From contig JAJBTQ010000010.1 of the NCBI GenBank assembly GCA_020860755.1, forward strand, positions 1-51,066: 51,066 nucleotides of DNA. Direction: 5' to 3'. Source of the stretch: Lachnospiraceae bacterium (GTDB lineage: Bacteria > Bacillota > Clostridia > Lachnospirales > Lachnospiraceae). The stretch's first letter is position 1, and every line of letters starts with the position of its first letter. Of the stretch, positions 7,400 through 17,042 are shown in pieces. The translations under genes and the position numbers were made by a program. The notes under the pieces were generated by a model. That model saw nothing but the letters and a program-made list of their open reading frames with translations. It was not told where the DNA came from and searched no databases.

Positions 7400-8404
7400 T
7401 CAATTCGCGAAATTGGAAAGCAGGTCTGACATACACTCATAAAGGTCTCTGTGATCCTCTGCATCCAGTACAATTGAGATGATCGGATCGCCGGAAAGAT
7501 TCTCGCTGTAAAGGACGAGACAGGCCCCTGCAGAGTCCGTTGTGCCGGTCTTCCCGCCAATGACTGTTACGCCTTCTGGCATGTCATAGTCACCGCTTAA
7601 ATACCCGTTGGTATTAACCCACACCTGATTGACAGTATCTCCGTCAGCATCGAGATAAGAGGCCGCATAGGTGTCTGTAGAAATGATTTCGACAAAATCA
7701 TTATTTTTTATGGCTTCCTGAAAGATCAGGTACAGATCGTAAGCAGTCGTGTAATGATCCGCATCCGGCATGCCGTGTGCATTGACAAAATGTGATTGGG
7801 TGGCTCCCAGAGCCTTCGCCTCCTCATTCATCATATCGACAAAGTTCTCTATGCTCCCTCCAACCGTTTCCGCAATCATATTGGCGGCATCGTTCCCGCT
7901 CTCCAGCATAAGTCCGTACAAAAGATCCCGCAGCGTGAGTTGATCCCCGACAACAAGATCACACACGGACGAGTCGGGGTCCAAAATCGACATCGCAGAA
8001 TCTGACACCGTGACCATCTGATCCAGATCGCCGTATTTGAGTGCGACATATGCCGTAAGGATCTTTGTTGTACTGGCGGGATAACGCTTTTTATAGATAT
8101 TATTCGCATATGTGACTTCCCCGTCCGAAAGGGAAAACACAGCTTCGGTCTTCGCTTCATCGACAGTTTCTAAAAAGGCATCCGAATTTTCAATCCCGCC
8201 GACGCACAGATCAGATGCAAACAGACTTTCATCCTGCCCGCTGTCAATAGCTGTCTCATACGAGATATAATCCGACGTCGTGTCAAACAGAGCATACGAG
8301 GCATCCACATCCTGCCTCGTTTCTCCGCATCCGGTCAGCAAAAAACAAGGAAGAAGGACGGCAAAAAACAACGCAATATATTTTCTGATCCGCTTTCTGT
8401 TCAT
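7400..8404 (-). CDS. D-alanyl-D-alanine carboxypeptidase (S11, PBP5/DacF type), predicted lipoprotein
   Basis: A 334-aa serine peptidase that trims the terminal D-Ala of peptidoglycan stem peptides outside the cell. The active-site triad motifs are STTK (111-114), SGN (169-171) and KTG (285-287), in order and at S11 spacing. The N-terminus is a lipoprotein signal with lipobox LLTGC, Cys26. Residues 27-85 are a low-complexity acidic linker. The C-terminal beta domain typical of PBP5 is absent, as it ends soon after the catalytic domain. It is the last gene of the mre-mrdA-rodA run, 37 bp after rodA, placing wall trimming with side-wall synthesis. Confidence 0.92.
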   Translation of the reverse strand: MNRKRIRKYIALFFAVLLPCFLLTGCGETRQDVDASYALFDTTSDYISYETAIDSGQDESLFASDLCVGGIENSDAFLETVDEAKTEAVFSLSDGEVTYANNIYKKRYPASTTKILTAYVALKYGDLDQMVTVSDSAMSILDPDSSVCDLVVGDQLTLRDLLYGLMLESGNDAANMIAETVGGSIENFVDMMNEEAKALGATQSHFVNAHGMPDADHYTTAYDLYLIFQEAIKNNDFVEIISTDTYAASYLDADGDTVNQVWVNTNGYLSGDYDMPEGVTVIGGKTGTTDSAGACLVLYSENLSGDPIISIVLDAEDHRDLYECMSDLLSNFAN

Positions 8405-8441
8405 AATATCTCCTCTACAGCTAAATCTTCGTATCTAACAT

Positions 8442-9569
8442 TTATTCTCCGGTTGCACGATTTCCGGCCTGAAGTCCGACATTTAGGACCAGGCCGATTC
8501 CTAGGAACAGACTGACGAGCGATGTCAGCCCGTAGCTGACAAAGGGGAGCGGAAGGCCTGTGTTAGGGACAAGTCCGATGGTCACACCAATGTTGATAAA
8601 GGCCTGAAATCCGATGAGGGCCGCCACTCCGCAGCAGATCAGTCTACCGCCAAAATCCTTTGCATTTCTGGAGATCCAGATACACTCAAAGACGATGAGT
8701 GCGATCAGCACGATCACTAACAGACAGCCGACAAAGCCGAGCTCCTCTCCCACCACGGTAAAGATAAAGTCTGTCTGCGGCTCGGAGAGATAATTTCCGT
8801 TTTTCAGAGAGGTGATAGACTCATTGTTGAGTCCCTTGCCCCAAAGCTGCCCGGAGCCGATTGCAATGATCGAATTCTGCTGCTGTCTGGCAGCATCCGG
8901 ATATTTGGTCGGATTCCACCAGGAAAGGATCCGGCTGTACTGATACGGCTGCAAAAACGGAAACGATTCCCGCAGCATAAGCACAAGGCTGACTATAATA
9001 GTCGGTATACACACGGCCAGAACCGGGAATATGACCTTATAACTTAAGCCAGCTATAAAGATGAGGGTGATAAATATCAGTGTTATCATGATCGTCGTGG
9101 ACAGATCGGGTTCCTGAAATACTAAAAAGATCGGGATCGCAACCAGGACAAGCGCTGCTACGATCACTTTCCAGGTGTTCAGTTTCTCCCGATAGCGCAT
9201 GAAAAACGACGCAAAAAACAGGATGATCAGTATCTTACATATCTCAGAGGGCTGAAACTGAAATCCCCCGATCTGGATCCATCTGGTCGCGCCGCTGACC
9301 GAATGTCCGATTCCGGGCACAAGCACAAGACCAAGCATAAGAATAATGATCACATACCAGATCCTCCTAAGCCTCAAGATCACACTGTAATCGATCAGGG
9401 AGACGGCAGCCATAACAATAAGACCGACGATCATTCCGGCCAGCTGACGGCTTTGAAGCGACTCCTGCGCACTTCCGATCACAAGAATGCCAATGATGCA
9501 AAGGAGCACAACATATGCGATCAGGCGGAATCTGTAATCTTTGATTTTATACTGTCTCAATGTGTTCAT
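8442..9569 (-). CDS. rodA: RodA-type SEDS peptidoglycan glycosyltransferase
   Basis: A 375-aa polytopic membrane protein of the SEDS family with about ten hydrophobic segments. Signatures are GATRWIQIGGFQFQPSE, FVVFQEPDLSTT-like (IFLVFQEPDLSTT), GKGLNNESITSLKNG, FTVVGEELGFVG, and the C-terminal LPLPFVSYG. RodA polymerises lipid II with its cognate class B PBP; the immediately upstream mrdA supplies that partner, which favours RodA over FtsW or SpoVE. Start ATG 9569 follows CCGGAGGGTGCAGT. Confidence 0.93.
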   Translation of the reverse strand: MNTLRQYKIKDYRFRLIAYVVLLCIIGILVIGSAQESLQSRQLAGMIVGLIVMAAVSLIDYSVILRLRRIWYVIIILMLGLVLVPGIGHSVSGATRWIQIGGFQFQPSEICKILIILFFASFFMRYREKLNTWKVIVAALVLVAIPIFLVFQEPDLSTTIMITLIFITLIFIAGLSYKVIFPVLAVCIPTIIVSLVLMLRESFPFLQPYQYSRILSWWNPTKYPDAARQQQNSIIAIGSGQLWGKGLNNESITSLKNGNYLSEPQTDFIFTVVGEELGFVGCLLVIVLIALIVFECIWISRNAKDFGGRLICCGVAALIGFQAFINIGVTIGLVPNTGLPLPFVSYGLTSLVSLFLGIGLVLNVGLQAGNRATGE

Positions 9570-9608
9570 ACTGCACCCTCCGGAGGGTATTGTACCTGTA
9601 TTTACGGG

Positions 9609-12446
9609 TCAGTCGGTAAATGCGTTTTCTGTTGTGACATCCGTCTCCGCCTGCCCGGTTATAAGCTCCTCGGCTGAGGCCTCCCCAAAATAATATTTCA
9701 GAACCAGATCTGCCAAATCACAGGCATTGTCTGAATTATATCCATATGCGATACGGGTGGCAATGGCGATCTGCGGGTCGCTTACCGGGGCATAGCCTAT
9801 AAAGAGCGCATGGTTGGCCCTGTTTTCATTCTCCTGTGCAGTTCCGGTCTTGCCCGCCAGAGAAGTTTTTAAGTCGTCAAACTGTGCGTGGGTACCTATC
9901 ACCATCTGCATTCCCTCGTGCAGAATGGACCAGGTGGATTCCGTGATATCATCCATCTCATTTTCCACCGACGGCTCATATGTCTTGAGCAGATACCCCT
10001 CAGAATCGGTCAACTTATCCAAGAGAGTCAGATCATACACGGTACCCTCATTGGCAATAGCTGCCGCATACCGACAGAGCTGAACCGTCGTATATCGGTT
10101 GTCACTCTGTCCGATCGATGCGGGAATCGGATATTCATCTGCGACATTGGAGACTCCCTCAGAAATCTCAATATCTGTCTCGCTTCCCAGACCATATTCA
10201 TCCGCATATTTTTGAAGTTTGGAAATGCCGGCCTCCTCGTCATACTCTCCGTCAACCATACTTAAGCGATACCCCACCTCACAGAAATAGGTATTGCACG
10301 AATCACGGATAGCGGTAGTCACCGTTTCTTCCCCATGACTTCCCGGATAGACCCAACACTTTAAATCATAGTCCAGTTCTGTAAACTCACCGGGATCATT
10401 GATCACAGTATCTGCGTCGATGACCCCCTCCATGAGTCCGGTAGTCGCTGTCACCAGCTTAAAAGTGGACCCCGGCGCGGTAGCCTGCTGAGTCGCATTG
10501 TTGTAAAGCGGAAGGGATTGGTCAATCAACAGCTGGTTATAATAGGCAGCGTCCATGGAATTGGCCAGTCTGTTGGTGTCATAACCCGGATATGAGACAC
10601 ACGCGAGCAGTTCTCCGGTTTCGGGATCCATCAAAACACAGGATCCGGTACACGGATCCAGTGCGAGCTGAGCCGGAGTGATCTCAAGATTCTTGATCTT
10701 TTCTTTTAAGAAAGTGCAGGAATCCAGCGCACCACTCTCAAGGCGTTTAATGTCAGCTTCATTTTGTTCTAAAATCCCCTGTTCAAACAGGATCAGGCAG
10801 AGTGTATTACCGGAGATCTTCCCGTCATAGATCAGGTATTTATAGATCAACCGGTCAAAGGCCGTGTTGGTCTTCATCTGCTCTACCATATAGGGGACCA
10901 AAGCCTGGTATGTCTCTGCAGTATCCGCATATTTTTCGTTCATCTCAAACGAGGTCACCTGGATCCAGGAAGACTCGATGGCATATTCCAGATACTCTTT
11001 GGCCGAAATCGTCCCGTTCTTCCAGTTGGAATACACGGAATCCGTCGTGCTCACGTCCGTGGTATCAAACACACCCGTGTCCTGCAGATAAGTGATCATA
11101 TATGTGATGTAATCCTGCATCTCGTCAGACAGTTTTTCGAAAGGTGTGTCGCTTTGAAGGGCTTCCGTCACAGTGGCATAGACCGTATCCCTGTACCCGG
11201 AGTAAGCCTGATAGGCTTTGTACTGGTAAGAGTTCGGGTCGGCGTCGGGCAGAAGGTTGATATCTATGACATTATTGGCTACCAGAGCGGAATAGACATC
11301 ATAAATGGGGATGTCTATCTGTGTCTCCGACATCTCTTTCGAATCGACGATATTGGCATATAAAATGCCGGCGATCTCCTGCTCCAACAGGTCATAGACC
11401 GCCATCTGAAGGTTGGCATCGATGGAGAGATAAACATCATTTCCAGCGGAGGGATCCGTGGAGTCCTTCACCTCAAGCACCTGTCCTACATTGTTGACAT
11501 ATACGGTCTGGGAGCCTTTTTGCCCCTGAAGTTCCTCCTCCATGACCTGTTCGATCCCGGCCTTACCGACCGTATCATTTAATGTGTAGCTGTCATCCTC
11601 TGTACTCAAAGTCTCATACTCATCCGCTGAGATCTTCCCGGTATATCCGATGATGTGGGAAAAATATTCCGGATAATTATATACACGCTTTGTCCCCTCG
11701 TTTACATTTACACCCTGCAGTTCATAGAGGTGCTCTTCCACCATGGCAACCGTCTCATCGGAGACATCCTGTGCTACATCCGTGGTAATATATTTCTGAT
11801 AAGAATTTAAAGAAAGCGCATACCGGACTACCATGATCTGATAAGCACGATATCTTCCATACTCGCTCTCATCGACTCCAAATTCATCAAGAAGATAATC
11901 AAACATCTGTTCGGTAGTCGCTCTTGCCTCATCATAGCCAAGCGTTGAGTTGACGATCAGATCTGAAATGTCAGCACGTCCGTACACGTCCCGGCGGAAT
12001 CCCATAAGCGCAGTGCCGTCCACAAGGAAAGACAGCTCCCCGCCAGGATCCATATAGAGATACAGATCATTGACTATGCTGTCTCCGTTCGACTCGACCA
12101 TATCTATGAGCATATTAATCTCGCTGTTTAAAGCTTCGTTTTTCTCCTCTGTCGTGTCATAACTGCCATCATCTTCCAGCGTGATGGTGTAGGAAAGTTC
12201 ATTGTGCGCGAGCAGCAGTCCATTCCTGTCATAAATATTGCCCCGCGCTCCGTCTACCTCGATCTCTTTTTCAATACTCATCGTATAGTTATTGAGATAG
12301 TCTTCCCCGTTCACGACCTGCAGAACAAAAAGACGCTGAAAGACAAAAATAAAGAGAACGATCATTATGATCCCAAAGACAAACAGGCGTGACCTTACAA
12401 CCGTTTTTATGAATTTGTTCAACCATTCTTTGATGATATCAACCAA
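9609..12446 (-). CDS. mrdA: Class B penicillin-binding protein 2 with a ~230-residue insertion
   Basis: A 945-aa elongation-specific transpeptidase, RodA's partner. There is one N-terminal transmembrane helix (about 20-43) and a dimerisation/pedestal region with RGNIYDRNG at 69-77. The transpeptidase motifs are STFK (660-663), SCN (716-718) and KTG (866-868). Typical PBP2 proteins are about 600-720 aa. The excess sits between the start of the transpeptidase domain (LSIDANLQMAV, about 340-350) and GSCVLMDPETGELLA (601-615), as a helical, Asp/Tyr-rich insert of about residues 365-597. The frame opens with TTG overlapping the mreD stop by 8 bp, implying translational coupling. Confidence 0.94.
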   Translation of the reverse strand: MVDIIKEWLNKFIKTVVRSRLFVFGIIMIVLFIFVFQRLFVLQVVNGEDYLNNYTMSIEKEIEVDGARGNIYDRNGLLLAHNELSYTITLEDDGSYDTTEEKNEALNSEINMLIDMVESNGDSIVNDLYLYMDPGGELSFLVDGTALMGFRRDVYGRADISDLIVNSTLGYDEARATTEQMFDYLLDEFGVDESEYGRYRAYQIMVVRYALSLNSYQKYITTDVAQDVSDETVAMVEEHLYELQGVNVNEGTKRVYNYPEYFSHIIGYTGKISADEYETLSTEDDSYTLNDTVGKAGIEQVMEEELQGQKGSQTVYVNNVGQVLEVKDSTDPSAGNDVYLSIDANLQMAVYDLLEQEIAGILYANIVDSKEMSETQIDIPIYDVYSALVANNVIDINLLPDADPNSYQYKAYQAYSGYRDTVYATVTEALQSDTPFEKLSDEMQDYITYMITYLQDTGVFDTTDVSTTDSVYSNWKNGTISAKEYLEYAIESSWIQVTSFEMNEKYADTAETYQALVPYMVEQMKTNTAFDRLIYKYLIYDGKISGNTLCLILFEQGILEQNEADIKRLESGALDSCTFLKEKIKNLEITPAQLALDPCTGSCVLMDPETGELLACVSYPGYDTNRLANSMDAAYYNQLLIDQSLPLYNNATQQATAPGSTFKLVTATTGLMEGVIDADTVINDPGEFTELDYDLKCWVYPGSHGEETVTTAIRDSCNTYFCEVGYRLSMVDGEYDEEAGISKLQKYADEYGLGSETDIEISEGVSNVADEYPIPASIGQSDNRYTTVQLCRYAAAIANEGTVYDLTLLDKLTDSEGYLLKTYEPSVENEMDDITESTWSILHEGMQMVIGTHAQFDDLKTSLAGKTGTAQENENRANHALFIGYAPVSDPQIAIATRIAYGYNSDNACDLADLVLKYYFGEASAEELITGQAETDVTTENAFTD

Positions 12447-12957
12447 ACTTTGCTTCTCTCTTTCTCTCTATTCGTTCTAATCTCTGATTAATCCGCAGCA
12501 AGATAAAATACAGCACGATCGCGACCAGCATTGTATAGACGAGTTCGGGCAGGATCGTGTGACCGAGATAATAACCAAAGGAAAATCTTCCCCGGAACCA
12601 GAATAAGACAAAGTAGATCACCAGATTACAGAGGAAATCACTGGCCGCAATAAGACCGATCGGAAGGCGGATGTCCTCAGGGAAGAAGAAACTTCTAAAA
12701 TACCCGTTGCCAAACCCGATGAACATATAGACAAGGGCATAAAAGCCGATGACATTGCTGAATAGCAGGTCGATCAGGATCCCGCAGAAAAATCCGACGA
12801 GAAGGCCCTCCTTGTGCCCGCGCATGAACCCAAACGATGCCGTGACTACAATGAGCAGATTCGGAGAGATCGATCCGATCGCCAGGGTCTGAAAAACCGT
12901 GCACTGCAACAGGAAACAGACAACTATGATGACTGCTGTAACAATAATCCGTCTCAT
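12439..12957 (-). CDS. mreD: Rod shape-determining protein MreD
   Basis: A 172-aa membrane protein with about five hydrophobic helices and the MreD-like early segment SISPNLLIVVTASFGFMRG. It is part of the elongasome linking MreB/MreC to RodA-PBP2. MreD sequences are poorly conserved, so identity rests on size, topology and position between mreC and mrdA. Only 3 bp separate it from the mreC stop. Confidence 0.92.
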   Translation of the reverse strand: MRRIIVTAVIIVVCFLLQCTVFQTLAIGSISPNLLIVVTASFGFMRGHKEGLLVGFFCGILIDLLFSNVIGFYALVYMFIGFGNGYFRSFFFPEDIRLPIGLIAASDFLCNLVIYFVLFWFRGRFSFGYYLGHTILPELVYTMLVAIVLYFILLRINQRLERIERKREAKFG

Positions 12958-12960
12958 GGT

Positions 12961-13830
12961 CTATTCGCCCTCTTCTTCCGTCAGCCCGCTCTTGGTCTGT
13001 AAAACGACAAAAACCTTTTCCAGGTGCGAAAAATCAACGATCGTTGCAATATTCCCCGACTTCGAGATCTTGTTGGGGTCCATGGATACATCGGTGATAT
13101 ATCCAACCGGAATGTCAGGAAGATAAAGATCGCTGATATTGGACGTTACGACCTGATCCCCCTCCTCTGCCTGATCATCGGGATCTCTTAAGTCAGAGAA
13201 CTGGATCGTCGTACTCGCGTTCATGGACTGCAGGCTGCCGCTGACAATCATGAGTTCATTCGTGGAAAGGTTTGTACAACTAATATTGCTGTTATCATCT
13301 ATGATAGAACGGACCGTCGCATAGTTTGGTCCAACCTCTATCACAACACCGGCCAGAGCACCGTCCGCGATCACGTTCATTCCCTCTTTTACTCCGTTTT
13401 TACTTCCTTTATCGATCAAAAAAGTGGAAAACCAGTTTCCGGAATCTTTTCCGATCACATCGGCCGCCACTTTGTCATAATCGGCATAAGACTGATCCAT
13501 GTCGTACAATTCTCTTAACTGGTCAAGCTCATCCTGATCGATCTGGATCTGATTGAGCTCGGCCCTTGCGTCGGTAAGCTGCTCCTGCAGGCTTTCGTTC
13601 TCTTCCTGCAGCTTTTGTCTGGAGGTGAGATTGCCACGGATATTCCTTAGACCGTTTCCCACACGATTGATACCCTTCTGCATAGGAATGATTACATAGC
13701 CGACAGCTGTGTTTACCGCCGAATCAGAAAAAGAGAGGGTCACACTGCAGGCGATGATGATAATGCAGAAGATAGACATAAACAACAATACATATTTTGC
13801 GGGAAAGTTGTTCTTCTTTTTACGTTTCAT
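12961..13830 (-). CDS. mreC: Rod shape-determining protein MreC
   Basis: A 289-aa protein. A basic cytoplasmic tip (KRKKKNNFPAK) and one transmembrane helix (about 12-32) precede a coiled coil (about 68-105, SRQKLQEENESLQEQL). A double beta-barrel follows with the family signatures VIGKDSGNWFSTFLIDKGSK and GMNVIADGALAGVV. MreC is the extracytoplasmic scaffold activating PBP2. It has the standard order and spacing with mreB and mreD. Confidence 0.95.
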   Translation of the reverse strand: MKRKKKNNFPAKYVLLFMSIFCIIIIACSVTLSFSDSAVNTAVGYVIIPMQKGINRVGNGLRNIRGNLTSRQKLQEENESLQEQLTDARAELNQIQIDQDELDQLRELYDMDQSYADYDKVAADVIGKDSGNWFSTFLIDKGSKNGVKEGMNVIADGALAGVVIEVGPNYATVRSIIDDNSNISCTNLSTNELMIVSGSLQSMNASTTIQFSDLRDPDDQAEEGDQVVTSNISDLYLPDIPVGYITDVSMDPNKISKSGNIATIVDFSHLEKVFVVLQTKSGLTEEEGE

Positions 13831-13846
13831 GATAAAAACTGCCTCT

Positions 13847-14860
13847 TTATCTGAAGACCCTCGCTCTTATACTGTACGCAAGACCACTGTACTTATCACT
13901 TGTCACAAGACGGCTTAAGCCTCTCACGACCGTCACTTCCGGATCTTCACAAGTGTTTATTCCGATATTGGTAATATCCGCGAGCAGATTATCCAGGCCC
14001 CTTACCTTGGAAGACCCGCCGGTCAGATAGATCCCGTTGTGAATGATATCTTTTGAGACTTCCGGCGGAGTACGCTCAAGGATCATCTTGATGGCGTTGC
14101 CGATTGAGGAGAGATTGTCCTTCATGGCCTCATAAACTACGGAAGCATCGATCTGCATCTCGATCGGGAGGCCGCTTACGACATCCAGCCCCACTACAGT
14201 CATCGCTTTGTTTTGATCCGGCAGCGCACTTCCGATCTCTTCCTTTAATTGGCAGGCCGACTTCTGCCCGATGACAAGGTTAAATTTCTTTTTTACATAG
14301 GAGGCGATGGACTCATCCAGTCGATTGCCACCGAAATGGAGCAGCTCACTTAAGACGAGACCGCCAAGAGAGATGACAGAGATCTCTGTCGTGTCAGCGC
14401 CCATATCCACCACCATGACGCCGGTCGGATCGATTACCTCCAGTCCAAGGCCGAGGCCGTCTGCGATGGGCTTGTCACACAGAAGCACATTTTTCGGCTT
14501 CATTTTGCTCTTATAGAACAGATCATAAAATGCCTTTTTCTCCACCTCGGTTATATCGGTGGGAACAGCGATCACAAATTCAGCCCCTCTGACATGTCCT
14601 CTGATCGAATGCTCCAGCAGTTCCTGGATCATTACCTGCATATTATTGTAATCCGCGATCACGCCGCCGGAGACCGGAAACGATACCCGGATCGACCCGG
14701 GAGCCTTTTCATACATGGCATATGCATCGTCTCCAAACGAGAAAAGCTGAGTTTTCCCTGTAAGCGCGATCGTGTTTTTCTCTATAAGGATCCTTCCGGA
14801 ATGTCTGTTATATATCTTTAAATTACAGGTTCCGAGATCGATCCCGAATGTGTTGGCCAT
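13847..14860 (-). CDS. mreB: MreB/Mbl-type bacterial actin
   Basis: A 337-aa actin-fold ATPase. Phosphate-1 loop FGIDLGTCNLKIY is at 5-17. The phosphate-2 segment VMVVDMGADTTEIS and the adenosine-site segment GIYLTGGSSKVRGLD are both present. It organises side-wall synthesis with MreC, MreD, RodA and PBP2, encoded immediately downstream. The start ATG at 14860 has AAAGGAGAGCAAG upstream and lies within the 3' end of radC (38-bp overlap). Length is typical, and an Mbl-like paralogue is a possible alternative name. Confidence 0.93.
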   Translation of the reverse strand: MANTFGIDLGTCNLKIYNRHSGRILIEKNTIALTGKTQLFSFGDDAYAMYEKAPGSIRVSFPVSGGVIADYNNMQVMIQELLEHSIRGHVRGAEFVIAVPTDITEVEKKAFYDLFYKSKMKPKNVLLCDKPIADGLGLGLEVIDPTGVMVVDMGADTTEISVISLGGLVLSELLHFGGNRLDESIASYVKKKFNLVIGQKSACQLKEEIGSALPDQNKAMTVVGLDVVSGLPIEMQIDASVVYEAMKDNLSSIGNAIKMILERTPPEVSKDIIHNGIYLTGGSSKVRGLDNLLADITNIGINTCEDPEVTVVRGLSRLVTSDKYSGLAYSIRARVFR

Positions 14861-15566
14861 CTTGCTCTCCTTTTCTGGTATGGCATTCCTTTCGAAGAAA
14901 ACTGTAATATAGGTTGTCGCCTATGATGATATGATCCATCAGAGGAATATCCAATAAATCTCCACACTCCCTGATGCGACGGGTCACTTCCCGATCCTCA
15001 GGGCTCGGAGACGGATCTCCGCTCGGATGATTGTGTAAAAGGACAATGAATTCCGCCTTCTTTTCCAGTGCACTGCGAAAGACTTCCGCAGGAGAGATAA
15101 GCGAAGCGTTGGAAGTCCCGACCGAGATCACTTCATCTGCGAGGAACATATTCTTGCGGTCAAACATGACAAGCATGAGGACCTCTTTGGGCTCATGGCG
15201 CATGCGCTCCATATAAAAAGAAGCAATCTCATCCGGACCGGAAAAGACTGGGCCGACATGCCTCGATAAAGAGGCAATCCTGCGTGAAAGTTCCCCCACA
15301 CACTTCAACTGTACCGCTTTTACCCGGCCGATCCCCCGTATTTGCATAAGCTCATCCGGAGTCAGGCGAATGAGATTTAAAAGGCCGTCCGGACCCGCAC
15401 ACAACACTCTCGCGGCAAGGTCCGTGCTTTTTTCACCGGAAGCACCGGTCCGCAGGATCACGCTGATCAGTTCTGTATCAGAGAGCACGGCCGGCCCGCT
15501 TCGCAGACACTTCTCATAGGGACGCTCCTGATCCGGCAATTCCTTCATTGTCAATGTATTTTTCAT
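14823..15566 (-). CDS. radC: RadC/JAMM-domain protein
   Basis: About 247 aa. An N-terminal helix-hairpin-helix-like part (LMQIRGIGRVKAVQLKC) precedes a JAMM metalloprotease-fold domain with HNHPSGDPSPSPED, the metal-binding His-x-His...Asp. The historical DNA-repair role is doubtful; JAMM domains usually cleave isopeptide or peptide bonds, and the substrate here is unknown. Its 3' end overlaps mreB by 38 bp. The radC-mreBCD order is a common Firmicute arrangement. The ATG at 15566 with AGGA upstream is preferred to a GTG five codons earlier. Confidence 0.92.
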   Translation of the reverse strand: MKNTLTMKELPDQERPYEKCLRSGPAVLSDTELISVILRTGASGEKSTDLAARVLCAGPDGLLNLIRLTPDELMQIRGIGRVKAVQLKCVGELSRRIASLSRHVGPVFSGPDEIASFYMERMRHEPKEVLMLVMFDRKNMFLADEVISVGTSNASLISPAEVFRSALEKKAEFIVLLHNHPSGDPSPSPEDREVTRRIRECGDLLDIPLMDHIIIGDNLYYSFLRKECHTRKGEQDGQHIRDRSRNL

Positions 15567-15605
15567 ATATATCCTGTCCACTCTCTCAGGCCACGGACAT
15601 AGTTA

Positions 15606-15634
15606 ATCATACCATAAATCAGAAATACTGTACA
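15606..15634 (-). promoter_or_regulatory. Promoter of the radC-mreBCD-mrdA-rodA operon
   Basis: On the minus strand: -35 TGTACA (15629-15634), 17-bp spacer, -10 TATGAT (15606-15611). The radC start is about 40 bp further on. Confidence 0.6.
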
Positions 15635-15676
15635 CCGCAAAGGCTTTAAGTTTTTTGGAAAACATTAAAAATTTTA

Positions 15677-17026
15677 TTAATTTAATTCTTCCCTCGGGAT
15701 CAGTCCTTCCTGAACAAGATACTGCAGCGACTTAAGGATCCCGAGCTTGGCATGGGGCCAGGTCAGACCTCCCTGGAAATAAACCGCAAAGGGTTCCCGG
15801 ATCGGAGCATCGGCGCTCAGTTCGATGGAGGAGCCCTGAGAAAACGTACCGGCCGCCATGATCACCTGAGAGTCATAGCCGGGCATATCCCACGGCTCAG
15901 GCGTGACAAAGGAGTCGACCGGGGCTGCGGCCTGGATCCCGCGGCAAAATGCGATGATTTTCTCTTTGGAGCCGAGTGTGATCGACTGAATAATATCATA
16001 TCTGGACTCATCTCTGTCCGGAAACACCGAAAACCCGAGACTTTCATATAAATTAGCAGCAAAGACAGCTCCTTTTAACGCGCTGGCCACAGCTGTCGGG
16101 GCAAGAAAAAGTCCCTGATAAAAAGACCGGATAACTCCGAGCGAAGGGCCGACTTCCTTGCCGAGACCCGGTGACGTGAGGCGGTTTGCCGCATTTTCAA
16201 TACATTCTTTTTTCCCGACTAGATAGCCTCCGGTTGAGGCGAGTCCGCCGCCGGGATTCTTGATCAGGGAGCCGACGATCAAATCCGCTCCTACTTCAGT
16301 CGGCTCTTTTGTCTCGACAAACTCTCCGTAACAGTTGTCCACCATACAGATGACATCCGGCTTTATGCCGCGGATAAATGCAATGAGAGCACCAATCTCC
16401 TTCACAGAAAACGACGGACGGTCCTGATATCCTCTGGAGCGCTGGATCAGGATCAGTCTGGTTTTCTCATTGATTGCCGCTTTTACACCATTCCAGTCAA
16501 ACCCTCCCTGATCCAAAAGGTCAACCTGTCGGTAGGTGATCCCGTATTCGGCAAGGGAACCCCTGGCAGGTCGGATGCCGATCACGTTCTCCAACGTGTC
16601 ATACGGCTTACCCGCCGGAGAAAGTATCTCATCTCCAGGGCGAAGGTTGGACATCATAGCGAGTGCGATCGCCTGTGTGCCGCAGGTGATCTGAGGACGA
16701 ACAAGGGCGGCTTCTCCGTGAAAACAGGAAGCATATACTTTTTCTAAGGTATCTCTCCCGATATCATCATAACCGTATCCGCTGGTGGATTGCAGGCATT
16801 CTGTACTGACCCCGCATTCCTGCATCGCGCGAATGACGTTTAATTGATTGATCTGGGCCGTCTCTTCCAGAGCGGCAAAGTGATCACCTAAAGACTCTTC
16901 CACCCAGGCGCCATAGTCATATACATCCTGAGAAATTCCAAGAGAGAGATAGGTTTCCTTTAACAGATGATCCTTCCTCTCTTTTTGCAAAAAACTGTTC
17001 CAGCTCTCTCTATAGTTCTCTTTCAT
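15677..17026 (-). CDS. Aluminium-resistance/YnbB family PLP-dependent protein (methionine gamma-lyase-like)
   Basis: A 449-aa fold-type I PLP enzyme homologue. YGYDDIGRDTLEKVYA (84-99) and QITCGTQAIALAM are family signatures. MVDNCYGEFVE carries the PLP-ring Asp, and GSLIKNPGG places the likely Schiff-base lysine at K256. The family is annotated both as aluminium resistance and as methionine gamma-lyase-like; the natural substrate is unsettled. It follows miaA by 16 bp, the same neighbourhood as ynbB in Bacillus, although hfq is not between them here. The start has a GGGAGG ribosome-binding site. Confidence 0.88.
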   Translation of the reverse strand: MKENYRESWNSFLQKERKDHLLKETYLSLGISQDVYDYGAWVEESLGDHFAALEETAQINQLNVIRAMQECGVSTECLQSTSGYGYDDIGRDTLEKVYASCFHGEAALVRPQITCGTQAIALAMMSNLRPGDEILSPAGKPYDTLENVIGIRPARGSLAEYGITYRQVDLLDQGGFDWNGVKAAINEKTRLILIQRSRGYQDRPSFSVKEIGALIAFIRGIKPDVICMVDNCYGEFVETKEPTEVGADLIVGSLIKNPGGGLASTGGYLVGKKECIENAANRLTSPGLGKEVGPSLGVIRSFYQGLFLAPTAVASALKGAVFAANLYESLGFSVFPDRDESRYDIIQSITLGSKEKIIAFCRGIQAAAPVDSFVTPEPWDMPGYDSQVIMAAGTFSQGSSIELSADAPIREPFAVYFQGGLTWPHAKLGILKSLQYLVQEGLIPREELN

Positions 17027-17042
17027 ATGCGCCTCCCATTAT

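Noticed and set aside
14823-14860. Frameshift suggested by the 38-bp radC/mreB overlap
   Set aside because: Both proteins are full length with normal ends; the mreB ribosome-binding site simply lies within radC.
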